Positions 49,321 to 57,912 of a stretch of 64,000 bases of DNA are shown piece after piece. The position numbers and the translations under genes were made by a program. Within the stretch, counting starts at the first letter, position 1, and every line of letters begins with the position of its first letter. This DNA is from an uncultured Acetatifactor sp. (GTDB lineage: Bacteria; Bacillota; Clostridia; Lachnospirales; Lachnospiraceae), in contig CANQJL010000010.1 of NCBI GenBank assembly GCA_947624245.1, forward strand, positions 1-64,000, given 5' to 3'. The notes under the pieces were generated by a model that had not been told where the DNA came from, did no database searches, and was given only the letters and a program-made list of their open reading frames with translations.

Positions 49321-52300
49321 ATGTTTGATGCAAAGAAGGAGCAGCCCGCAGCGCCGCTCTACCGGGAAGAATTTGAACATGACAACTGCGGTATCGGCGC
49401 ATGTGTGAATATCAACGGCGAAAAGAGCCGAGAGACGGTGGAAAATGCTCTGAAGATCGTTGAGAATCTGGAGCACAGAGCCGGAAAGGACGCAGAGGGG
49501 AAGACCGGAGACGGCGTGGGTATTCTGACGCAGGTGCCCCATAAATTTTTTGCCAGAGTCACAAAGCCTCTGGGAATCGAGCTGGGAAAAGAGAGAGAGT
49601 ACGGCGTGGGCATGTTCTTCTTTCCCCAGGAGGAGCTGCGCCGCAATCAGGCCAAGAAGATGTTCGAGATCATTGTGGAGAAGGAAGGGCTGGAGTTCTT
49701 AGGCTGGCGAGAGGTGCCTACCTTTCCCAATGTTCTGGGACATAAGGCTGTGGAATGTATGCCGCACATTATGCAGGGCTTTGTAAAGAAGCCGGCCGAT
49801 GTGGAGAAGGGACTGCCCTTTGACCGCAGGCTTTATATAGCGAGGAGGCTGTTCGAGCAGTCCACCGAGGATACCTATGTGGTGTCCTTCTCAAGCCGCA
49901 CCATCGTATATAAGGGAATGTTTCTGGTGGGACAGCTCCGCACCTTCTATGCGGATCTGCAGAGCGAAGATTTTGTTTCCGCCATCGCCATGGTACACTC
50001 CCGTTTCTCCACGAACACGAACCCGAGCTGGGAGCGTGCACACCCCAACCGTCTGATGGTGCACAACGGCGAGATCAATACTATTCGCGGCAATGCGGAC
50101 AAAATGCTGGCCCGCGAGGAGAATATGGAATCCGAGTACCTCAAGGGTCAGATGCACAAGGTGCTGCCCGCCATCAGCAAGACGGGTTCCGATTCCGCCA
50201 TGCTGGACAACACATTGGAATTTCTTGTGATGAGCGGTATGGATCTGCCTCTGGCTGTGATGATCGCAATTCCCGAGCCCTGGGCGAACAATAAGGCCAT
50301 GTCCCAGAGCAAGCGGGATTTCTATCAGTACTATGCAACGATGATGGAGCCCTGGGACGGCCCCGCTTCGATTCTGTTCTCCGACGGTGACATCATGGGA
50401 GCTGTGCTGGACAGGAACGGCCTGCGTCCCTCCAGATACATGATTGCCGACAATACGTTGATCCTGTCCTCCGAGGTGGGCGTGCTGGATATCGATCCGA
50501 CCACGATCAAGGTGAAGGAAAGACTGCGGCCCGGCCGGATGCTGCTGGTGGACACCGTTCAGGGCAAAGTGATCTCGGACGAGGAGCTGAAGGAAAAGTA
50601 TGCGTCCAGACAGCCCTACGGCGAGTGGCTGGACAGCAATCTGGTGTTCTTAAAGGACCTGACCATTCCCAATCAGCGCGTGCCCGAGTATACCTACGAG
50701 GAACGCCAGCGGATGCAGAAGGCCTTCGGCTACACTTACGACGAGCTGAAGACCAGCATTCTTCCCATGGCAAAGAACGGCGGGGAAGCCATTGCGGCCA
50801 TGGGCGTGGACACACCGCTGCCGGTGCTCAGCAAGACGCACCACCCGCTGTTCCACTATTTTAAGCAGCTGTTCGCACAGGTGACGAACCCGCCCATCGA
50901 CGCTATCCGAGAGGAGATCGTCACCTCCACCACGGTCTATATAGGTACAGAGGGCAATATTCTTCACGAGACGCCGAAGAACTGCAACATGCTTCGCGTC
51001 AACAACCCTATCTTGACCAACACGGACCTGATGAAGATCAAGAACATGCATGTGGAAGGCTTTCAGGTGGAGGTCGTTCCCATCACCTACTATAAGAATA
51101 CGAGTCTGGAGCGGGCCATCGACAGGCTCTTTGTGGAAGTGGACCGGGCATACCGCGACGGCGTGAATATACTGATCCTCTCCGACAGAGGCGTGGACGA
51201 GAATCATGTGCCCATTCCTTCGCTGCTGGCGGTCTCCGCGTTGAACCAGTATCTGGTGCGGACCAAGAAGCGCACCCGTGTGGCGCTGATCCTGGAGTCC
51301 GGCGAGCCCAGGGAGGTACATCATTTTGCGACGCTTTTGGGATATGGCGCATGTGCCATCAACCCCTATCTGGCCCAAGAGTCCATCAAGGAGCTCATTG
51401 ACAATCACATGCTGGATAAGGACTATTATGCGGCGGTGAACGACTACAACAATGCGGTGCTTCACGGTATCGTGAAGATTGCCTCCAAGATGGGCATCAG
51501 CACCATTCAGTCCTATCAGGGCTCCCAGATCTTTGAGGCTATCGGCATTGCCCCCGAGGTGATAAGCAAGTACTTCAGCAATACGGTGTGCCGCGTGGGC
51601 GGCATCACGCTCAAGGACATCGAGCGGCAGGTGGATGAGCTGCACTCTCAGGCGTTCGATCCGCTGGGGCTGGGAAATGATCTGACGCTGGACAGCCCCG
51701 GCCATCACAAGATGCGCAGCGGCGGCGACGAGCACCTGTACAATCCCGCGACGATCCACATGCTTCAGGAGTCCACGAAGCGCGGCGATTACAAAATGTT
51801 CAAACAGTACACCGCCATGGTCAACGATGAGAATTCCGTCCGCAATCTGCGTGGATTAATGGATTTCAACTATCCGAAAAAGGGCATAGCCATAGAGGAG
51901 GTAGAGCCGGTGGAATCCATCGTCACAAGGTTCAAGACCGGCGCTATGTCCTACGGTTCCATCTCCAAGGAGGCCCATGAGACTATGGCCATCGCCATGA
52001 ACCGGCTGCACGGCAAGAGCAATTCCGGCGAGGGCGGCGAGGATCTGGAGCGGCTGACGGTAGGCCCCGACGGACTGAACCGCTGTTCCGCCATCAAGCA
52101 GGTGGCCAGCGGGCGGTTCGGCGTCACCAGCCGCTATCTGGTAAGCGCCAAGGAGATCCAGATCAAGATGGCCCAGGGCGCAAAGCCCGGTGAGGGCGGC
52201 CATCTGCCCGGAGGAAAGGTATATCCCTGGATTGCAAAGACGCGTCACTCCACGCCCGGGGTATCGCTGATCTCGCCTCCTCCTCATCACGATATCTATT

Positions 52301-53877
52301 CCATTGAGGATCTGGCACAGTTGATCTACGATCTGAAGAATGCCAACAAGGACGCTCGCATATCGGTGAAGCTGGTGTCCGAGGCCGGCGTGGGAACCGT
52401 GGCGGCCGGCGTGGCAAAGGCCGGCGCGCAGGTAGTGCTGGTGTCGGGATACGACGGAGGTACCGGAGCGGCGCCGAGAAGCTCCATTCACAATGCGGGA
52501 CTTCCTTGGGAGCTGGGCCTTGCGGAGACCCATCAGACCCTGATCATGAACGGTCTGCGGGGCAAGGTGCGCATCGAGACCGACGGTAAGCTAATGAGCG
52601 GCCGCGACGTGGCCATTGCCGCGATCTTAGGCGCGGAGGAATTCGGTTTTGCCACCGCTCCTCTGGTGACCATGGGCTGTGTGATGATGCGTGTCTGCAA
52701 TCTGGATACCTGCCCCGTGGGCGTGGCGACGCAGAATCCGGAGCTGAGGAAGAATTTCCGAGGCAAACCCGAGTATGTGGAGAACTTCATGAAGTTCATC
52801 GCACAGGAGCTGAGGGAGTACATGGCGGCCCTGGGCGTGCGCACCGTAGATGAGCTGGTGGGCCGCACGGATCTGTTGAAGGTAAAGGACAATCTGACCG
52901 ACAGTCAGCGCCAGGTGGATCTCAGTCTGATTCTGGCAAATCCTTACAGGGACACCGATCAAAAGGTCACCTTCGATCCCGCGCAGGTGTATGACTTTGA
53001 GCTGGAGAAGACGCTGGACGAAAAGGTGCTTTTAAAGCAGTTGAAAAAGGCCATCGAAAACGGGCAGAAGCGCAGCATCGAGGTTGACGTGGGAAATACG
53101 GACAGGGCCTTCGGCACGATTTTGGGAAGCGAGATCACAAAAAAGCTGGGCGACAACGTGGAGGAGGATACCTACCATGTCCTGTGCAACGGCGCAGGCG
53201 GACAGTCCTTCGGCGCATTTATCCCGAAGGGACTTACCCTGGAGCTGGTGGGCGACAGCAATGATTACTTCGGAAAGGGTCTTTCCGGCGGCAAGCTGAT
53301 CGTGTATCCGCCCAAGGGAAGCAGGTTCAAGGCAGAGGAAAACATTATCATCGGAAACGTGGCACTGTACGGCGCTACCAGCGGCAAAGCGTTCATCAAC
53401 GGCGTGGCGGGCGAAAGATTCTGCGTCCGCAATTCCGGCGCCAGCGCGGTGGTGGAAGGCGTGGGCGACCACGGGTGCGAGTACATGACGGGCGGACGCG
53501 TGGTAGTGCTGGGCCGCACGGGGAAGAACTTTGCCGCCGGCATGAGCGGCGGAATCGCGTATGTCCTGGACGAGGAAAGCGACCTGTACCAGAGGCTGAA
53601 CAAGGAGATGGTCTCCTCCAGCGAGATCACATCTAAGTATGATGTGCTGGAGTTAAAGGGTATGATTCAGGAGCACGTGGCGCTTACCAATTCCGCAAAG
53701 GGCAAAGAGATACTGGATAATTTCGGAGAATATCTGCCTAAGTTCAAGAAGATCATTCCTCACGATTACGAGAGGGTGTTGAAGACGATCGTGCAGATGG
53801 AAGAAAAAGGCTTGAGTGCGGAGCAGGCGCAGATTGAAGCGTTCTATGCGAACACGGGAAGTAAGAGAGGTGACTGA
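49321..53877 (+). CDS. gltB: Glutamate synthase, large subunit
   Basis: A 1518-residue GOGAT alpha subunit: converts glutamine and 2-oxoglutarate into two glutamates. A propeptide of 22 residues precedes Cys23 in HDNCGIG, the amidotransferase nucleophile that becomes the N-terminus after cleavage. The central and FMN-binding synthase domain has FKTGAMSYGSISKEAH and KPGEGGHLPGGKV; the [3Fe-4S] cysteines are in MRVCNLDTCPVGVATQ. The C-terminal beta-helix contains repeated glycines (GAGGQSFGAF, GGRVVVLG). The ATG at 49321 follows AAAGGAG. gltD begins 1 nt after the stop. Confidence 0.97.
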   Translation: MFDAKKEQPAAPLYREEFEHDNCGIGACVNINGEKSRETVENALKIVENLEHRAGKDAEGKTGDGVGILTQVPHKFFARVTKPLGIELGKEREYGVGMFFFPQEELRRNQAKKMFEIIVEKEGLEFLGWREVPTFPNVLGHKAVECMPHIMQGFVKKPADVEKGLPFDRRLYIARRLFEQSTEDTYVVSFSSRTIVYKGMFLVGQLRTFYADLQSEDFVSAIAMVHSRFSTNTNPSWERAHPNRLMVHNGEINTIRGNADKMLAREENMESEYLKGQMHKVLPAISKTGSDSAMLDNTLEFLVMSGMDLPLAVMIAIPEPWANNKAMSQSKRDFYQYYATMMEPWDGPASILFSDGDIMGAVLDRNGLRPSRYMIADNTLILSSEVGVLDIDPTTIKVKERLRPGRMLLVDTVQGKVISDEELKEKYASRQPYGEWLDSNLVFLKDLTIPNQRVPEYTYEERQRMQKAFGYTYDELKTSILPMAKNGGEAIAAMGVDTPLPVLSKTHHPLFHYFKQLFAQVTNPPIDAIREEIVTSTTVYIGTEGNILHETPKNCNMLRVNNPILTNTDLMKIKNMHVEGFQVEVVPITYYKNTSLERAIDRLFVEVDRAYRDGVNILILSDRGVDENHVPIPSLLAVSALNQYLVRTKKRTRVALILESGEPREVHHFATLLGYGACAINPYLAQESIKELIDNHMLDKDYYAAVNDYNNAVLHGIVKIASKMGISTIQSYQGSQIFEAIGIAPEVISKYFSNTVCRVGGITLKDIERQVDELHSQAFDPLGLGNDLTLDSPGHHKMRSGGDEHLYNPATIHMLQESTKRGDYKMFKQYTAMVNDENSVRNLRGLMDFNYPKKGIAIEEVEPVESIVTRFKTGAMSYGSISKEAHETMAIAMNRLHGKSNSGEGGEDLERLTVGPDGLNRCSAIKQVASGRFGVTSRYLVSAKEIQIKMAQGAKPGEGGHLPGGKVYPWIAKTRHSTPGVSLISPPPHHDIYSIEDLAQLIYDLKNANKDARISVKLVSEAGVGTVAAGVAKAGAQVVLVSGYDGGTGAAPRSSIHNAGLPWELGLAETHQTLIMNGLRGKVRIETDGKLMSGRDVAIAAILGAEEFGFATAPLVTMGCVMMRVCNLDTCPVGVATQNPELRKNFRGKPEYVENFMKFIAQELREYMAALGVRTVDELVGRTDLLKVKDNLTDSQRQVDLSLILANPYRDTDQKVTFDPAQVYDFELEKTLDEKVLLKQLKKAIENGQKRSIEVDVGNTDRAFGTILGSEITKKLGDNVEEDTYHVLCNGAGGQSFGAFIPKGLTLELVGDSNDYFGKGLSGGKLIVYPPKGSRFKAEENIIIGNVALYGATSGKAFINGVAGERFCVRNSGASAVVEGVGDHGCEYMTGGRVVVLGRTGKNFAAGMSGGIAYVLDEESDLYQRLNKEMVSSSEITSKYDVLELKGMIQEHVALTNSAKGKEILDNFGEYLPKFKKIIPHDYERVLKTIVQMEEKGLSAEQAQIEAFYANTGSKRGD

Positions 53878-53878
53878 A

Positions 53879-55372
53879 ATGGGAAAGCCGACCGGTTTTA
53901 TGGAGTATAAGAGGGAAGTCAGCAAGGAGCAGGATCCCAAGAAGAGAATCAAACACTTTAACGAGTTCCATGAGCATCTGCCCAGAGACAGGCAGATGCT
54001 GCAGGGGGCGCGGTGCATGGAGTGCGGCGTGCCGTTCTGCCAGTCGGGCATGATGATCTGCGGCATGGCCAGCGGATGTCCGCTGCACAATCTGATACCG
54101 GAGTGGAACGATCTGGTCTATACGGGAAACTGGGAGCAGGCATACAGCCGTCTGAAAAAGACCAACAATTTTCCGGAGTTTACCTCCAGAGTGTGTCCCG
54201 CGCTGTGCGAGGCTGCATGTACCTGCGGCCTGAACGGGGATCCCGTGTCTACCAAGGAGAATGAGTACGCCATCATTGAGAATGCCTACGAGCAGGGCTA
54301 TGCGGCTGCAAAGCCTCCCAAGGTGAGAACGGGAAAGAAGATCGCCGTGGTAGGCAGCGGCCCTTCCGGGCTGGCCGCGGCGGATCAGCTGAACAAACGC
54401 GGACACTCCGTGACGGTGTATGAGAGAAGCGACCGCATCGGCGGGCTTTTGATGTACGGTATTCCCAACATGAAGCTGGAGAAACAGATCGTAGAGAGAA
54501 AGCGGAAGATCATGGAGGAGGAGGGCATCACCTTTGTCACGGGAGCAGATGTGGGCAAGGACATAAAAGCCGACAAGCTGCTGCGGGATTTTGACAGGGT
54601 GGTACTGGCCTGCGGAGCTTCCAATCCCAGAGATATCAAAGCGCCCGGCAGGGATGCCAAGGGAATCTACTTTGCCGTGGACTTTCTGAAGGCCAACACA
54701 AAGAGTCTTTTGGATTCCGATTTTGCGGATAAACAGTACGTTGACACAAAGGATAAGCATGTGGTGATCATCGGCGGCGGTGACACAGGAAACGACTGTG
54801 TGGGAACGTCGATCCGTCACGGCGCAAAGAGCGTGACGCAGATCGAGATGATGCCGAAGGCGCCTGATGTGCGCGCCGAGAACAATCCCTGGCCCGAGTG
54901 GCCCAAAATCTGCAAGACGGACTACGGCCAGCAGGAAGCCATCGCGGTGTACGGCCATGATCCCCGTATCTACGAGGCTACTGTGAAGGAATTCATCAAG
55001 GACAAGAACGGCAGCTTAAAAGCGGTGAAGATCGTGAAGCTGTCCTGGGAGAAGGACAAAGCCACCGGACGCATGAACATGAAAGAAGTGCCGGACAGCG
55101 AACAGATCCTGGACGCGGACATTGTGCTGATAGCGGCAGGATTTCTGGGAACGCAGAGCTATGTGGCGGAAGCTTTCGGCGTGGAGCTGAATGAGCGTAC
55201 CAACGTCAAAACGCAGGCCGGCGCCTACCAGACCAGCAGGGAGAACGTGTTCGTCACGGGCGACATGCACAGAGGGCAGTCTCTGGTGGTATGGGCGATC
55301 CGAGAGGGAAGAGAAGCGGCAAGAGCCGTGGACGAGAGCCTGATGGGATATTCCAATTTGGTAGTGCAATAG
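53879..55372 (+). CDS. gltD: Glutamate synthase, small subunit
   Basis: A 497-residue NAD(P)H-oxidising beta subunit that feeds electrons to GltB. N-terminal cysteine motifs RCMECGVPFCQ and CPLHNLIP ligate 4Fe-4S clusters. Two dinucleotide folds follow: FAD site AVVGSGPSGLAAADQLNKRG and NAD(P) site VVIIGGGDTGNDCVGTSIRHG. The C-terminal FAD contact is VFVTGDMHRGQSLVVWA. The start at 53879 lies behind AGAGAGGTG, 1 nt after gltB, ensuring coupled translation. A strong terminator closes the operon. Confidence 0.97.
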   Translation: MGKPTGFMEYKREVSKEQDPKKRIKHFNEFHEHLPRDRQMLQGARCMECGVPFCQSGMMICGMASGCPLHNLIPEWNDLVYTGNWEQAYSRLKKTNNFPEFTSRVCPALCEAACTCGLNGDPVSTKENEYAIIENAYEQGYAAAKPPKVRTGKKIAVVGSGPSGLAAADQLNKRGHSVTVYERSDRIGGLLMYGIPNMKLEKQIVERKRKIMEEEGITFVTGADVGKDIKADKLLRDFDRVVLACGASNPRDIKAPGRDAKGIYFAVDFLKANTKSLLDSDFADKQYVDTKDKHVVIIGGGDTGNDCVGTSIRHGAKSVTQIEMMPKAPDVRAENNPWPEWPKICKTDYGQQEAIAVYGHDPRIYEATVKEFIKDKNGSLKAVKIVKLSWEKDKATGRMNMKEVPDSEQILDADIVLIAAGFLGTQSYVAEAFGVELNERTNVKTQAGAYQTSRENVFVTGDMHRGQSLVVWAIREGREAARAVDESLMGYSNLVVQ

Positions 55373-55390
55373 TATTAAGTTTTGCAGGAA

Positions 55391-55419
55391 ACGACATGAT
55401 ATCGGTCATGTCGTTTTTT
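55391..55419 (+). terminator. gltBD terminator
   Basis: A 9-bp stem (ACGACATGA 55391-55399 with TCATGTCGT 55406-55414) and six T residues lie 19 nt after the gltD stop codon. Confidence 0.88.
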
Positions 55420-55501
55420 GCTTGATATTATTCGTAATTTCGAGTAAAATAACAACAGAAATTTGTAAAACTGTTTCTCTGTCAAGGAGGATAATGATAA
55501 G

Positions 55502-56524
55502 ATGGCAGACTTTGAGCCTGAAATTTACGAGGACATTTATTCTGAAATAAAAGAAGCTTTGCTTGCTTCAAGGAATCAGGCATACGCCGCCGTGAATTTT
55601 ACCATGGTGCAGGCGTATTGGCAGATTGGCCGCATTATCGTGGAGCATGAGCAAGAGGGAAACTTGCGGTCCGGCTATGGAAAGTCTGTGCTGCAGGAGT
55701 TGTCTAACCGTTTGACAAAAGAATTCGGAAAAGGTTTTTCCGTGCGGACGCTCCAGCAGATGAAAAAGTTTTATGTTATGTTTCCAAATACGAACGCACT
55801 GCGTTCGCAATTGACATGGACACATTATCGCCTGCTTTTGTCAGTGGAAAATGAACAGGCGCGACAGTGGTACATGAATGAAGCTGTGGCATCTGCGTGG
55901 TCAAGCCGCCAGTTGGAACGACAGATTTCCACGTTGTATTATGAGCGTCTTCTTGCAAGCAGAGAAAAGGAGCCGCTTAAAGCTGAAGCTGACGAATTGA
56001 TGGCGCCGTTGGAGACAGAAGAATTCATCAAAGATCCGTATGTGCTGGAATTTCTTGATTTGAAAGATTATCCGGCTTTGCGGGAATCCGATCTGGAGCA
56101 GGCGCTTATCGACAAATTACAGGAGTTTCTGTTGGAACTCGGACGCGGTTTTTGTTTTGTTGCCAGGCAAAAGCTGATGCGATATGAGGATGAGGACTTT
56201 TACCTTGACCTTGTCTTTTACCACAGTATTCTGAAATGCCATGTGCTGATCGATCTGAAAGTCGGCAAGCTGACGCATGGAGATATTGGGCAGATGGACA
56301 GCTATATTCGAATGTTCGATGCTCTTCATAAAAACGCAGACGACAATCCGACCATAGGCATTATCCTGTGTTCACAGAAGAATGAAGCAATTGTGAAATA
56401 TTCGGTTTTGAATGATGCCCAGCAGATTTTTGCGTCAAGGTATCGTCTGGAATTGCCGACTGCCGAAGAACTGCAGCACGAAATTGAAATCGAGCGCAAA
56501 CGGATTGAGGAACAGGAGAAATGA
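55502..56524 (+). CDS. DUF1016/YhcG-family PD-(D/E)XK nuclease
   Basis: A 340-residue protein with the DUF1016 N-terminal helical domain (AYAAVNFTMVQAYWQIGRII, LSNRLTKEFGKGFSVRTLQQ, LTWTHYRLLL) and the C-terminal PD-(D/E)XK nuclease (about 165-310). The nuclease site reads FYLDLVFYH then VLIDLKVGKL, giving the Asp and D-x-K pair. Such proteins often accompany restriction systems or transposons and may act on nucleic acids. Here it is single, flanked by the gltD terminator and the acyltransferase promoter. Its DNA is less GC-rich than neighbours, with codons such as TTT, GAA and AAA, suggesting horizontal gain. The start follows AAGGAGGATAATGATAAG. Confidence 0.9.
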   Translation: MADFEPEIYEDIYSEIKEALLASRNQAYAAVNFTMVQAYWQIGRIIVEHEQEGNLRSGYGKSVLQELSNRLTKEFGKGFSVRTLQQMKKFYVMFPNTNALRSQLTWTHYRLLLSVENEQARQWYMNEAVASAWSSRQLERQISTLYYERLLASREKEPLKAEADELMAPLETEEFIKDPYVLEFLDLKDYPALRESDLEQALIDKLQEFLLELGRGFCFVARQKLMRYEDEDFYLDLVFYHSILKCHVLIDLKVGKLTHGDIGQMDSYIRMFDALHKNADDNPTIGIILCSQKNEAIVKYSVLNDAQQIFASRYRLELPTAEELQHEIEIERKRIEEQEK

Positions 56525-56586
56525 TTATATACAAACGGCAAAACCAATATATCAATATCGGTATATCAATATTGTCCCGCTAATTG

Positions 56587-56615
56587 TTGAGAATCGGAAG
56601 CATATCTGGTATAAT
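56587..56615 (+). promoter_or_regulatory. Promoter of the acyltransferase operon
   Basis: TTGAGA (56587-56592) and perfect TATAAT (56610-56615) have a 17-nt spacer. Just upstream CAATAT and ATATTG flank an AT-rich imperfect repeat (about 56548-56574). Confidence 0.85.
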
Positions 56616-56667
56616 TGTGCAAAATAGTTTTTCAGGCATACTGACAGTGAGGAACCGAGGTCTCAAT

Positions 56668-57912
56668 ATGAGTGAAAATATTTCGTCCCATAGTTTAGCT
56701 GAAAATGGCGGGCGTCCTGCCAGACAGGCCAATCTGGAGCTGCTGCGCTGTGTGGCAATGATGATGGTGATCGTCCTGCACTACCTGGGCAAGGGAAATC
56801 TTCTGGCCGACCCGAAATCTCCGACTATTTATCCGGCAGAATGGCTTCCGTGGCTGCTGGAGTGCTTCTGCTGCGTGGCTGTGAATGTCTACATGTTCAT
56901 CAGCGGCTACTTTTTATGCACCTCCTCTTTCAGACCAAGCCGCCTGATACGGCTGTGGCTGCAGGTATGGATGTACTCCGTGGTCTTCGGCCTGATCGGA
57001 GCGCTGACGGGCGTTATGGCGCAGACGGAGTTTGATACCCATTTTATCCTGACGCTGCTCTTTCCCATTTCCATGAAGCATTACTGGTTCATGACGGCGT
57101 ATATTTTTTTATATATTTTCCTGCCCTTCATAGGATCGGCAGCGCGGAAAATGACAAAGCGGCAGATGCAGATCGCGGTCCTGCTGCTGCTTTTTGTGTT
57201 CTGCCTGCAAAAAAGCGTCCTGCCTGTGCGGCTGGAGACGGACAGTCTTGGGTATGACTGCCTGTGGTATCTCAGTGTGTTTACCGCGGCGGCGTATGTG
57301 CGGCGGTTCGGCATTCCGCTTATGGAGAAAAAGGCCGCAGGGATTGTTCTGTATACGGTCTGCAGCCTCTTGGTCTTGGCGGAAATGGCGGGCCTGCGGC
57401 AGATATATCTGCGCACGGGAATGTTGGAAGGAATTCTGAAGGTAAGTCTGGAGTACAATCATATTTTGCTGTTTTTGGCGGCGGTGGGATTGTTCGCAGC
57501 CTTTCAAAGGATAAAGCTTACGGGGCGCCCGGCGCGGTTCGTGTGTAAGATCGCGCCCTATACGCTGGGCGTCTATCTGCTCCATGAAAATCTGGGACTG
57601 CGCTATACCTGGCAGAACTGGTTCGGCGCGGATAAGCTGCTGACCCAAGTACCCGCAAGTGCTGCGGCGGACGGCATTGCTTCGGATATGGGGGTTCGCA
57701 TGGGACTTGCCGCCGGAGATACAGGACGCTTTCTGCTGTATACGTTGGCCGCCGTGGTCTGTGTGTTTACGGCCGGAATCCTGACGGATATGCTGCGGGC
57801 GTTTCTGACCCGCGGATTGGACAGAGCCCTCGGCGTGCTTCCCATGTACAGACGGCTGAAGGGTTTCGTCCAAGGTCTTGACGAGCATTTTCGGGAGAAG
57901 GAGCCTGCATGA
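56668..57912 (+). CDS. Acyltransferase family 3 membrane protein
   Basis: A 414-residue polytopic AT3 (OafA/WecH-type) protein, which acetylates surface sugars. It has about ten membrane segments. The family histidine region is LRCVAMMMVIVLHYLGKG near residue 30, and the arginine region follows in the next loops (FISGYFLCTSSFRPSRLIRL). Further elements are KHYWFMTAYIFLYIFLPFI and a C-terminal APYTLGVYLLHENLGLR. The ATG at 56668 follows GAGG with 7-nt spacing; ATG 56584 would precede the promoter. The stop overlaps the next start (ATGA), so it is coupled with the large membrane protein that follows. Confidence 0.9.
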   Translation: MSENISSHSLAENGGRPARQANLELLRCVAMMMVIVLHYLGKGNLLADPKSPTIYPAEWLPWLLECFCCVAVNVYMFISGYFLCTSSFRPSRLIRLWLQVWMYSVVFGLIGALTGVMAQTEFDTHFILTLLFPISMKHYWFMTAYIFLYIFLPFIGSAARKMTKRQMQIAVLLLLFVFCLQKSVLPVRLETDSLGYDCLWYLSVFTAAAYVRRFGIPLMEKKAAGIVLYTVCSLLVLAEMAGLRQIYLRTGMLEGILKVSLEYNHILLFLAAVGLFAAFQRIKLTGRPARFVCKIAPYTLGVYLLHENLGLRYTWQNWFGADKLLTQVPASAAADGIASDMGVRMGLAAGDTGRFLLYTLAAVVCVFTAGILTDMLRAFLTRGLDRALGVLPMYRRLKGFVQGLDEHFREKEPA

